Assembly: GCF_008923245.1 (NCBI RefSeq)
Contig: NZ_WBOS01000023.1
Location: 1 to 57,554, forward strand
Reading direction: 5' to 3'
DNA from: Cytobacillus depressus
GTDB lineage: Bacteria; Bacillota; Bacilli; Bacillales; Cytobacillaceae
DNA length: 57,554 nucleotides
The notes under the pieces are model-generated. The model made no database searches. It was not told the DNA's origin and worked only from the letters and a program-made list of their open reading frames with translations. Positions 49,700-57,467 of the stretch are shown here, in pieces. The translations under genes and the position numbers were made by a program. Position 1 is the first letter of the stretch; every line of letters starts with the position of its first letter.

Positions 49700-49822
49700 G
49701 TACGACGGGCAGGATGCCCTAGTCGGGCGAATGCCACAGGACGTGGCAGCCATGAGCGCGATAAGTGCAACTACGCCTCTGTCTTCGCCTTTCCAAGGCT
49801 CGCCAGTCGGCGAGTTTTCTTT
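49700..49822 (+). repeat. repeat copy I with paired CAGGA hairpins
   Basis: GGGCAGGATGCCC (49707-49719) and TGCCACAGGACGTGGCA (49732-49748), joined by TAGTCGGGCGAA. The string matches the minus strand of the 2101-2360 element core. It ends in CTCGCC/GGCGAG plus TTTTC, a possible second plus-strand terminator. Confidence 0.65.
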
Positions 49823-49828
49823 ATCTAT

Positions 49829-50704
49829 TTATTTCACATGATAGGCATGGTAAACGTCGCGCTTATTCAAACCTCGGTCTGTTGCTGTTTGTTTAATGGC
49901 CTCTTTACTATTCATGCCACTTTCATTGATATAATGTTCGACATGCAATTCAATGGACATGTCCTTCCACCACGAGTCATCCTCGTCTTGAAGATGCTCT
50001 GATGAACCTTCAATAATAAGAACGAACTCCCCTCTAATTTCTCCACTTACCGCCCAGTCTAATGCCTCTTTTACCGTCCCTCGGATGAATTCTTCATATT
50101 TCTTTGTTAGCTCCCGGCAAAGGACGATTTCTCGGTTGCCCATTTCTTCTTCAATCAATGTGAGTGTTTCTTTTAAACGGTGCGGCGCCTCGTAAAGGAT
50201 CGTTGTTGCCGACATTTTTGCAAGCTCTTGAAGCTGTTTCCTTTTCGTCTTCTTCTGCCGATCTAAAAAGCCATAAAAGTAAAAAGGCTGCGGATTAAGA
50301 CCTGAAGCGATTAAGGCCGTTAAGGCGGCATTTGCCCCCGGAAGCGGAACGACTGTTAGCCTTTCCCCTACTGCCGCTGTAACTAACTCATAGCCCGGGT
50401 CAGAAATCGTCGGCATCCCCGCATCACTAACAAGTGCGATTTTTGCTCCCTCAGCTAGCTTTTCAATAATCTTCTTCCCGCTCGCTTCTTTATTATGTTC
50501 ATGATAGCTGATGATGGGCGTTTCTATTTCAAAGTAATTGCACAGCTTTTTTGTATTTCTCGTATCCTCAGCAGCAATAAAATCTGCTTCTTTCATGATT
50601 CGAATTGCCCGAAAGCTCATATCCTCCAAATTTCCAATAGGAGTCGGAACTAAATACAATATGCCTTTGCTTTCTTCCTTTTCAAAGCTTTTTTGTTGCC
50701 ACAT
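49829..50704 (-). CDS. rsmI: 16S rRNA 2'-O-methyltransferase RsmI
   Basis: Methylates C1402 of 16S rRNA on the ribose (yabC in B. subtilis). TP-methylase fold with LYLVPTPIGNLEDMSFRAI, AEDTRNTKKL, VSDAGMPTISDPG, VPLPGANAALTAL and LYEAPHRLKETL. The ATG at 50704 (MWQQKSF) follows AGGTGG and gives 291 aa; the longer frame to 50770 lies inside yazA and is rejected. It overlaps yazA by 23 nt. Confidence 0.95.
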   Translation of the reverse strand: MWQQKSFEKEESKGILYLVPTPIGNLEDMSFRAIRIMKEADFIAAEDTRNTKKLCNYFEIETPIISYHEHNKEASGKKIIEKLAEGAKIALVSDAGMPTISDPGYELVTAAVGERLTVVPLPGANAALTALIASGLNPQPFYFYGFLDRQKKTKRKQLQELAKMSATTILYEAPHRLKETLTLIEEEMGNREIVLCRELTKKYEEFIRGTVKEALDWAVSGEIRGEFVLIIEGSSEHLQDEDDSWWKDMSIELHVEHYINESGMNSKEAIKQTATDRGLNKRDVYHAYHVK

Positions 50705-50966
50705 ACGTACCACCTGTCTTATTTGTGAGGTATTCCTCTTTTTTCTTTCGTGACCATTGCTTAAATTCATACTCGGCCTTTAATGCATCGCTTTTATTAT
50801 CAAACACCTTTGAATAAACTAACTCGACGGGGCCTCTGCCTCTCGTGTATTTAGCCCCTTTTCCTTCATTGTGAAGCCTCACACGCTTTTCCAAATTATT
50901 CGTATAGCCCGCATACAGCGTATCATCTTTACAATGAAGAACATAAAAGAAATGGCTATTTTCCAT
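50682..50966 (-). CDS. yazA: GIY-YIG domain protein YazA
   Basis: A 94-aa single-domain GIY-YIG nuclease-superfamily protein of the UPF0213 (YhbQ) type. The motif reads FYVLHCKDDTLYAGYTNNLE, followed by the conserved arginine in KRVRLHNEGKGAKYTRGR and the late glutamate in ALKAEYEFKQWSRKKKE. The cellular role is unresolved. It overlaps the methyltransferase gene upstream by 11 nt and rsmI by 23 nt. Confidence 0.92.
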   Translation of the reverse strand: MENSHFFYVLHCKDDTLYAGYTNNLEKRVRLHNEGKGAKYTRGRGPVELVYSKVFDNKSDALKAEYEFKQWSRKKKEEYLTNKTGGTYVATKKL

Positions 50967-51696
50967 ACAAGATTTCCTTTATCTCAGAAGTGTATTCATT
51001 ATTATCCTGGTATACGATTAAAGGAGGCAGTATTTTTAAATCTGGGTTGCCATTTTTAATCGCTTCTATTAATAATGTGTTCGCTTCTTTCCCTTGCTTT
51101 GGATACACGAATTGGATTTTTTTCGGTTCTAACTTATATTTCCTCATTAACGTCATAATATCTAAAAATCTTCCTGGCCGATGGACAAAGGCAACTTTCC
51201 CGCCTTGCTTCGCTAATTGACTTGATGCTTTAATTGCGTCCTCTAATGTACATAAAATTTCATGCCGGGCAATAGCCAGATGCTCATTCTCATTTATTTC
51301 TTCAGAGGTTGGAGTCGTAAAATAAGGCGGGTTGCATGTCACTACATCAAACTTGCCAAAGCCGAGCTCCTTCGGTATTTCCTTAATATCCCCATGAATC
51401 ATCTGAATGCGATTTTCTAGTTGATTGTATTCGATGCTTCTTTTGGCCATATCATATAGCCTCTCTTGAATTTCTACTCCAATTATGGAGCCCTTTGTTC
51501 TCAAGCTTAAGAACAGCGGAATGACGCCGTTTCCACTGCAAAGATCGATCAGGCTGCCTTTTTGAATCGGTACATGAACAAATCTAGCTAGTAAAACCGC
51601 ATCAAGTGAAAAGGAGAACACTGAAGGGCTTTGGATAATGCGTAAATTCTCGGCAAGCAAATAATCTAATCGTTCGTCTCCTTTTAAAAATTCCAT
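50956..51696 (-). CDS. yabB: TrmN6-like SAM-dependent methyltransferase (YabB)
   Basis: Rossmann-fold N6-adenine methyltransferase of the family that modifies A37 of tRNA1(Val) in E. coli. SAM motif SLIDLCSGNGVIPLFL and catalytic NPPY in VVTCNPPYFTTP; other blocks are SPSVFSFSLDAVLLA and HRPGRFLDIMTLM. The ATG at 51696 follows GGAGGAAGAAAGT. The target in Bacillus is taken from family membership, not shown here. Confidence 0.9.
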   Translation of the reverse strand: MEFLKGDERLDYLLAENLRIIQSPSVFSFSLDAVLLARFVHVPIQKGSLIDLCSGNGVIPLFLSLRTKGSIIGVEIQERLYDMAKRSIEYNQLENRIQMIHGDIKEIPKELGFGKFDVVTCNPPYFTTPTSEEINENEHLAIARHEILCTLEDAIKASSQLAKQGGKVAFVHRPGRFLDIMTLMRKYKLEPKKIQFVYPKQGKEANTLLIEAIKNGNPDLKILPPLIVYQDNNEYTSEIKEILYGK

Positions 51697-51720
51697 ACTT
51701 TCTTCCTCCATTTATTAATT

Positions 51721-51900
51721 AAAGCGCAAGCGCCTTCGGAACAATCATAGGACAATTGTTCCTGCGTTGATTATTCGCAGGAGCTTTCCTTTGTGCTCAC
51801 CCCCGACAAGCATAAGACGATCCGCTCGGAAAGGTGTTCTTTACCTTTCTGGGCGGATTGGCTTATGACCTCGAGGGGGTAGGCGCTGGAGCTAGACAAT
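51721..51900 (+). repeat. mosaic intergenic repeat, copy J (clear full copy)
   Basis: AGCGCC/GGCGCT outer helix, hairpin with ACAAT/ATTGT and TGCGTTG, then CCCCC/GGGGG, CATAAG/CTTATG, ATCCGC/GCGGAT, GAAAGGT/ACCTTTC, CTCGAG, and end GGAGCTAGACAAT. It fills the yabA-yabB spacer. Confidence 0.85.
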
Positions 51901-51903
51901 AAG

Positions 51904-51935
51904 TAAAAATAGCCTTCCCTTTATGAGGAAGGCTA
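51904..51935 (-). terminator. terminator after yabA
   Basis: Minus-strand stem TAGCCTTCC / GGAAGGCTA with loop TCATAAAG and T5. Confidence 0.9.
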
Positions 51936-51940
51936 CACTA

Positions 51941-52315
51941 TTATTTCTTATTAAGAAACGACAAGCAAAAAAGGCAATCTCCCTCTTTTCGCGGGCTTCC
52001 AAAATGGAGGTTACATATGTGGAATCCCTCTTGATAAAGACGGGCAAGATTATCGTAGCCTTCACCGACATCCACCAATTTATCATCGGCTGAGCCTGTT
52101 GGCTGATTGGCAGTCTGGCCTTTTTTCTCTGCAGGTTTTTCTTTATTTGTTGTAAATTCCAAACGACGCCGTAAATGTTCATTTTCCAGCTTTAAAGAGT
52201 TATTCTCCTCAAGGGTTTCTGCCAAGTGCTGCTTTAACTCACCAAGCTGTTGATAGAGCTGGCCAATTTGGGTTTCCATATTACTAACTGAATCAAAGAT
52301 TTCTTTTTTATCCAC
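51941..52315 (-). CDS. yabA: replication initiation control protein YabA
   Basis: Binds DnaA and DnaN and limits re-initiation; it also affects sporulation timing. A leucine-rich coiled coil (residues about 10-60: METQIGQLYQQLGELKQHL) is followed by a zinc-binding C-terminus FHICNLHFG and GDCLFCLSFL. The GTG at 52315 (V-DKKEIFD) follows GAGGTGG and matches the family start; the longer frame is rejected. It starts 13 nt after ricT. Confidence 0.94.
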   Translation of the reverse strand: MDKKEIFDSVSNMETQIGQLYQQLGELKQHLAETLEENNSLKLENEHLRRRLEFTTNKEKPAEKKGQTANQPTGSADDKLVDVGEGYDNLARLYQEGFHICNLHFGSPRKEGDCLFCLSFLNKK

Positions 52316-52328
52316 GTATTCCACCTCA

Positions 52329-53156
52329 TTAATCTGTGGATTGAACTGATACAGCACCCTGTTTTACTAATTCATCTAAAGTATACTCAAGCACGCGCTC
52401 AGCCGCAGTTACATCCACTTGAAGCACTCGTTCTAAAATATTTAAGCCGACCACTTTACCGGGACCTTCAGGCGTTTGAATCCATTCTCCAAGGTCAGGA
52501 AGCTGCGATTTTGCTTCTTCATATTCATCATTTTCATACTTCAGACAGCACATTAATCGTCCACAGAGCCCTGAGATTTTCGTCGGGTTTAATGAAAGAT
52601 TTTGATCCTTTGCCATCTTAATAGATACAGGATCGAAGTCGCCTAAAAAAGTAGAACAGCATAACATTCTTCCGCAAGGGCCTATGCCGCCTAGCATTTT
52701 CGCTTCATCTCGGACACCGATTTGCCGCAATTCAATTCTCGTACGGAAAATCGCTGCGAGATCCTTGACTAACTCCCTGAAATCGACTCGTCCATCGGCT
52801 GTAAAGTAAAAGATGACTTTATTTCGGTCAAATGTATATTCAACATCAACTAGTTTCATTTCTAACTGATGAGTACTGACTTTTTCATTGCAAACTTCAT
52901 ATGCTTCTTTTGCAGCTTGCTTATTTTCTTCGACAATCATTTTATCCTTTTGATCAGCAATTCGGAGGACTTTTCTTAATGGGAGAACAACATCATTCTC
53001 GTCAACCTTTTTCGGCGGCACAACGACCTTGCCGTACTCCACACCACGGACTGTTTCGACAATCACAAAGTCATCTTTATTAATCTCCAGCCCGCCGGGA
53101 TCAAAATAATAAATTTTGCCCGCCTTTTTAAAGCGAACTCCTACTACATCATACAA
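52329..53156 (-). CDS. ricT: PSP1-domain protein RicT (YaaT)
   Basis: Part of the RicA-RicF-RicT (Y-complex), which carries Fe-S clusters and acts with RNase Y and the phosphorelay. The 275-aa protein has the PSP1 domain, with cysteines in IGPCGRMLCCSTFLGDF and GLCGRLMCCLKYEND that probably bind [4Fe-4S]. TTG start (53154-53156) follows GGAGGGG. It overlaps holB by 8 nt. Confidence 0.94.
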   Translation of the reverse strand: MYDVVGVRFKKAGKIYYFDPGGLEINKDDFVIVETVRGVEYGKVVVPPKKVDENDVVLPLRKVLRIADQKDKMIVEENKQAAKEAYEVCNEKVSTHQLEMKLVDVEYTFDRNKVIFYFTADGRVDFRELVKDLAAIFRTRIELRQIGVRDEAKMLGGIGPCGRMLCCSTFLGDFDPVSIKMAKDQNLSLNPTKISGLCGRLMCCLKYENDEYEEAKSQLPDLGEWIQTPEGPGKVVGLNILERVLQVDVTAAERVLEYTLDELVKQGAVSVQSTD

Positions 53157-54156
53157 ATGAAGACCCCTCCTGCAACTTCAACACAAGCTGTTCCATTAAC
53201 AGCTGCGGATTCATATTTGCATACAATCTCCTTTTTGCCTCTAAAACAGCCGTCATCTGTTCTGATATTTTTCTATTAGAGGATTGCAATGCAAACTGTT
53301 CTAAACGCGCTTTCTCATTTTGATAGACAATCTGTCCGTCCTTGCCGAGCTGTATATATAATAGATCCTTAAAAACTAGAAGTAATAAGTCTAAGCCAAG
53401 ATCTAATTGTTCTTTCTCTTTAAAGTGCTTAAACCAATCATCCTGAAGAGCAACCATTGCCTCCAGCGGAGTTTTTTTAAGCGCTTCACATAATTTTAAC
53501 ACTATTTTTTGCGCTTGTACAAACCAATCATTTTGACTATATTCAATAGCTTCATCTAGATTATTGGTAAGGTGGGCAATTAATGGCGCTAGCTGTGGGT
53601 CTACTCCATTCAGCCTTAATTTTTCAATCATTTTTTCAGGAGATAAGGATTGAAATGATATAGCCTGACAGCGAGAAAGTATAGTAGGTAGTATTTGCTG
53701 GGCCTGTTCTGTCATCAAAACTGCAATCGTATGCGCATGTGGCTCTTCAAGGAATTTTAACAGGCTGTTCGCTGCATTCGTCGTCATCCGGTCGGCATGA
53801 ACAATCATATATAATTTTTTCCTTGATTCCACACCGGTCTTCGTAAATTCCTCTTGAAGCGCCTGAATCTGAGCCTTCTTAATAGACAATCCATCCGGTT
53901 CAATCAAATGGACATCAGGATGGTTCCCGTTGTTAATTCTTTTGCAATTTACACATGCTTCACAAGGAATATAGCCTTGAAGGGGAGAATGACAAAATAC
54001 ACTTTTTGCTAAAAGATAACCAGCCTCTCGTTTCCCAGTTCCTTTCATCCCTTCAAATAAATAAGCGTGGGCAAGCCGATCCTTCATGATGCTATTTTTG
54101 AACATTTTTAATACAACAGGCTGTAATTCTTGAAGGTCTTCCCACGTTTTTGCCAC
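53149..54156 (-). CDS. holB: DNA polymerase III delta' subunit
   Basis: Clamp-loader subunit. AAA+ fold with a modified Walker A region (FEGMKGTGKREAGYLLAKS), a zinc-binding set of cysteines (CHSPL, CEACVNCKR), PDGLSIKKAQIQALQEEF, and sensor 1 SRC in LSRCQAIS. GTG at 54156 is the probable start (V-AKTWEDLQELQP). Directly downstream of darA with a 50-nt gap; the yaaR gene found here in B. subtilis is absent. Confidence 0.93.
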   Translation of the reverse strand: MAKTWEDLQELQPVVLKMFKNSIMKDRLAHAYLFEGMKGTGKREAGYLLAKSVFCHSPLQGYIPCEACVNCKRINNGNHPDVHLIEPDGLSIKKAQIQALQEEFTKTGVESRKKLYMIVHADRMTTNAANSLLKFLEEPHAHTIAVLMTEQAQQILPTILSRCQAISFQSLSPEKMIEKLRLNGVDPQLAPLIAHLTNNLDEAIEYSQNDWFVQAQKIVLKLCEALKKTPLEAMVALQDDWFKHFKEKEQLDLGLDLLLLVFKDLLYIQLGKDGQIVYQNEKARLEQFALQSSNRKISEQMTAVLEAKRRLYANMNPQLLMEQLVLKLQEGSSFV

Positions 54157-54206
54157 AATCATCACCACTTTAATTCTTAGTTTTTATGCAATAGAAGAAG
54201 GTCTCG

Positions 54207-54536
54207 TTAAAATTGAAGGAAATTTTCAATCGGCAAGACAAAGACAGTTGCTCCACCAACCTCAACCTCTACAGGATATGGAACATATGAATCCGCATTC
54301 CCCCCCATTGGAGAGATAGGGGCAACTAGCTGGTCTCTTGACTTGCAATTCTCTTTAATAATTTGCAAAGCCCTGTCCACACGAATATCTTCTGTTCCAA
54401 TCATAAAGGTTGTATTCCCAGACTTTAGGAAGCCGCCAGTACTTGCCAGTTTGGTCGCACGAAAGTTATTATCTACTAACGCATTCATTAATTTATTACT
54501 GTCCTGATCTTGAATCACCGCTAATATAAGTTTCAT
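54207..54536 (-). CDS. darA: cyclic-di-AMP receptor DarA (PII-like)
   Basis: PII-like trimer that binds c-di-AMP (yaaQ/pstA). The 109-aa chain has MKLILAVIQDQDSNKLMNAL, the ligand segment KLASTGGFLKSGNTTFMIG, and GGATVFVLPIENFLQF. The downstream partner is not established. A promoter with an extended -10 lies about 70 bp upstream. Confidence 0.94.
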   Translation of the reverse strand: MKLILAVIQDQDSNKLMNALVDNNFRATKLASTGGFLKSGNTTFMIGTEDIRVDRALQIIKENCKSRDQLVAPISPMGGNADSYVPYPVEVEVGGATVFVLPIENFLQF

Positions 54537-54602
54537 ACACTCTCAGCCCCTTTTATTTACCCTGTTCATTTTTTATAATGTTGAAAATATATGCCTATCT
54601 CC

Positions 54603-54611
54603 ATTATAGCA
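54603..54611 (-). promoter_or_regulatory. extended -10 promoter of darA
   Basis: Minus strand TGCTATAAT (54603-54611), a perfect extended -10; the -35 is poor, which is allowed for this class. The rest of the 54537-54777 spacer shows only the tmk terminator. Confidence 0.6.
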
Positions 54612-54746
54612 ATTTTTTTGGGAACAAACATGTTTTATCCTAAATGTCGAAAGGTATATACACAATTCGTGACTATTGCTCTCAACCTTGCATTGCAAAA
54701 TGTCCGCGTTTTTTCCATGGCACGCGAATTACTTGATTTGTTCATC

Positions 54747-54772
54747 AAAAAAAGAGGGTCTATTTAACCCTC
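54747..54772 (-). terminator. terminator after tmk
   Basis: Minus-strand stem GAGGGT / ACCCTC with T7. Confidence 0.88.
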
Positions 54773-54777
54773 GATGT

Positions 54778-55416
54778 TTAGTCTGCCTGATGGATCATTT
54801 CTTTCACCTTTTTTTCTGCCGCTTGATATACTTCCTCAATCGATTTAGATGCATCTATTTTAAAAATGCGATCAGAATGGTCTTTCATTAATTGAAAGTA
54901 GCCTTCCCGAACCTTTTGATGGAATGCTAAGTTCTCCAAGTCAAGACGATTCACTTCCCGATCTTTATGCCGGTTGATTCTTTCAAGCCCAGCCTCCGAT
55001 TCAATATCAAAGTAGAGTGTTAAACTCGGCATCATTCCTTCAATGGCAAATTGATTAATTGAAAATACTTCAGCCACTCCCAATCCCCTTGCATACCCTT
55101 GATAAGCGAGGGAGCTATCAATAAACCGATCACATAAAACGATCAACCCTTTTTCAAGAGCAGGAAGAACCTTCTCAACTAAATGCTGTCTCCTTGCTGC
55201 TGCATAAAGAAGTGCTTCTGTCCGGGCATCCATTTTCGTATTGCTCTTATCTAAAATGACATTTCTTATCTGTTCAGCAATTTCGATTCCGCCTGGTTCT
55301 CTAGTCAGCATCACTGGATAACCTTCCGCTTCTAATCTTTCCCCAAGCAGTTTCATAATCGTTGTTTTTCCAGCTCCATCGGGTCCTTCTGCTGTTATAA
55401 AAATACCTTTTTTCAT
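54778..55416 (-). CDS. tmk: thymidylate kinase
   Basis: Phosphorylates dTMP to dTDP. P-loop GPDGAGKT (residues 11-18), substrate site LTREPGG, the DR motif CDRFIDSSLAYQG, and a lid helix region. 212 aa, normal length. It follows the YaaO-type decarboxylase by 33 nt with no terminator between, so they are probably co-transcribed. Confidence 0.96.
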   Translation of the reverse strand: MKKGIFITAEGPDGAGKTTIMKLLGERLEAEGYPVMLTREPGGIEIAEQIRNVILDKSNTKMDARTEALLYAAARRQHLVEKVLPALEKGLIVLCDRFIDSSLAYQGYARGLGVAEVFSINQFAIEGMMPSLTLYFDIESEAGLERINRHKDREVNRLDLENLAFHQKVREGYFQLMKDHSDRIFKIDASKSIEEVYQAAEKKVKEMIHQAD

Positions 55417-55449
55417 TGTTTACCTCCAAGATGACATAACGATATATAG

Positions 55450-56883
55450 TTATTCTGGAAATATATCTAGTCTGCCATATTTTAAATGCTCTCCTCCTTG
55501 AAATCTGGCGCCAGTTTGGAGGAGTAAGTGAATATTTCCAATATCTTCTTTTCTAACTATTTCCCCAGGAAATAATAAAGGAATCCCCGGAGGATATGGA
55601 ATGATTAATTGGGCACAAATTTTACCGGTTGCCTCTTCTAACGGGATGGAGACCGACTCGCGGTCAGCCATTTGATTTGCGCTTAATGCTAGCTTTGAAA
55701 TACTTGGTTTCTTAAAAGGAATGATTTTGGACATCAACGAATTTGGAATTGACTGAAGGGCCTTTTCAAAATGGGCTGTCATCTCCTCGATTGAAAGCTC
55801 CATATTTGCTTTTATTAATGGAAATACAAGCAATACATTATAGGGGTCTGCCATTTCTGTATAGACTCCCACACCTTCAAGCATGCTCTGTAGCTCATAA
55901 CCGCTTAACCCTGTTGTGGATTGAATGGTTACTTTCAACGGATCTCCCAAGCCCTTGTGATAGGAAAGGACTTTAATGCCCTTTATTTGCTGCAGTCTGC
56001 GTCTAAATTCATTGACCTTTTGTAAAAGATATTCCATATCCTTATCTGAGTATGTAGCCAAATAATGTCTTGCGATATCGAGTGACGCCATAATCGGATA
56101 AGAAGGACTGCTCGATTGCAAAATTTGCAAAAAGTGACGAACCCTTTTTTCCGAAAGGAGTTTACTATTAAAATGTAAATAGGCTCCCATTGTCATAGCC
56201 GGTAGGGTTTTATGTGCCGACTGGACAACAAGATCAGCATTTAGTTGAACGGCTGACGGCGGAAATAAGCGACTTCCAGCAAAATGAGCTCCATGCGCCT
56301 CATCAACTAATACAGGTATTCCTTTCGATTGGGCATAGTGAATCAATTCCTCCAGCTCATAGACCATCCCATAATAATTCGGGTATGTAAGAATAATAGC
56401 CTTTGCATTAGGAAATTCCTGAATCGCTAATTTGACCGTTTCGACAGATACTCCCCCAGCCACTCCCCAGTCCTCATCATAATCCGGTCCCAAAAAGACA
56501 GGGTTTGCCTTGACAAGATGTATTCCATTTAAGATCGATTTATGACAATTCCTTTGTATAAGCACTGTATCATTTTCTCCAATAGCAGCCATAATCATCG
56601 CCAAATTTCCAACTGTTGACCCATTTATTAGAAAGAAGCTTTTTTTAGCCTGATAAAATTCAGCTAGCAGCTTCTCGGCCTCAAAAATCGCGCCCTCTGG
56701 TGAATGAAGATCATCTAATCCATTCAATTCAGTAGCATCTAGCTTCAATAAATGCTGATAATACTCTTTTGCCTGCTCTGGGATCAAGTTGCCATACTTA
56801 TGGCCTGGAACATGAAAAGATATTGGATTGCCATTTGCATGTGTTTGTAATGCTTCAAATAAAGGAAGTTTATTTTGATTCAT
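55450..56883 (-). CDS. yaaO: Orn/Lys/Arg decarboxylase family protein (YaaO-like)
   Basis: PLP fold-type I enzyme of the group that includes lysine and arginine decarboxylases. The PLP lysine is in VVQSAHKTLPAMTMGAYL; FHVPGHKYGN and GLDDLHSPEGAI are N-terminal landmarks; LVDEAHGAHF binds PLP. It has the short form (477 aa) without the wing domain of E. coli enzymes. Substrate cannot be fixed; the B. subtilis paralogue SpeA makes agmatine. Position before tmk matches yaaO. Confidence 0.86.
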   Translation of the reverse strand: MNQNKLPLFEALQTHANGNPISFHVPGHKYGNLIPEQAKEYYQHLLKLDATELNGLDDLHSPEGAIFEAEKLLAEFYQAKKSFFLINGSTVGNLAMIMAAIGENDTVLIQRNCHKSILNGIHLVKANPVFLGPDYDEDWGVAGGVSVETVKLAIQEFPNAKAIILTYPNYYGMVYELEELIHYAQSKGIPVLVDEAHGAHFAGSRLFPPSAVQLNADLVVQSAHKTLPAMTMGAYLHFNSKLLSEKRVRHFLQILQSSSPSYPIMASLDIARHYLATYSDKDMEYLLQKVNEFRRRLQQIKGIKVLSYHKGLGDPLKVTIQSTTGLSGYELQSMLEGVGVYTEMADPYNVLLVFPLIKANMELSIEEMTAHFEKALQSIPNSLMSKIIPFKKPSISKLALSANQMADRESVSIPLEEATGKICAQLIIPYPPGIPLLFPGEIVRKEDIGNIHLLLQTGARFQGGEHLKYGRLDIFPE

Positions 56884-57061
56884 ACTTTATCACCACTTGT
56901 TTATCATCTTGTCTATTTTATCAAATAGATGAGGAAGAAGGTACTTTCATGTTAAAAGCTTTATAACGAGCAAAGAATTCAATAAGACATACAACGAAAT
57001 TCGCTTTCTAACATACATTATTAAACAAGTAATCTTTTTAGAGGAGAATTTTCTAAAGATT

Positions 57062-57090
57062 GTATGCAATAATAGAAGGTTGGGCAGACT
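57062..57090 (+). promoter_or_regulatory. sigma-F-type promoter of csfB
   Basis: GTATG (57062-57066), 15 bp, GGGCAGACT (57082-57090), fitting the sigma-F pattern GYATA-N15-GGNNANANT. The transcript would start near 57097. Confidence 0.65.
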
Positions 57091-57111
57091 TAGTGTATGG
57101 AGGTGGAGTCA

Positions 57112-57315
57112 TTGAGTTCGCTATTAGCAAAGAAACATATAGGGGAAGAGTGTGTCATTTGCGAGCATACAAAACTAAAAGGGATACACCTATACACTTC
57201 TTTTATCTGTACAGATTGCGAAAGTGATTTGATTTCAACAGATACGAGTAATCCAAAATATAAATTTTATTTAAATCAGCTAAAAAAAATTACAAATCCT
57301 GAAATATTCTCTTAA
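57112..57315 (+). CDS. csfB: anti-sigma-G factor Gin (CsfB)
   Basis: Zinc-containing inhibitor that keeps sigma-G (and sigma-E) silent early in the forespore. The 67-aa protein has two CxxC pairs (ECVICEH and FICTDCE) around KLKGIHLYTSF, as in B. subtilis Gin. An ATG at 57097 would lie at the predicted transcript start; the TTG at 57112 has GGAGGTG (57099-57105) six bases before it and is chosen. Convergent with the 5S gene. Confidence 0.92.
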   Translation: MSSLLAKKHIGEECVICEHTKLKGIHLYTSFICTDCESDLISTDTSNPKYKFYLNQLKKITNPEIFS

Positions 57316-57321
57316 TGTTCA

Positions 57322-57349
57322 AGCTCCAGTTTTGGGGCTTTTTATTTTG
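57322..57349 (+). terminator. terminator of csfB
   Basis: AGCTCC / GGGGCT stem (one G-T pair) with loop AGTTTT and a T-rich tail. Confidence 0.8.
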
Positions 57350-57432
57350 TTTTAAGGGAGTATTGCAATTTAAACCCTTGCGTAGTGATGTTATTAGATT
57401 GAGGATGGTTCATGGCTTGCTAATTTTGCGCA

Positions 57433-57463
57433 TAAAAAAAGAACATCATTTAGATGTTCTTTA
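57433..57463 (-). terminator. terminator of the rRNA operon
   Basis: Minus-strand stem AAAGAACATC / GATGTTCTTT with loop TAAAT and T7, right after the 5S 3' end. Confidence 0.9.
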
Positions 57464-57467
57464 GATT

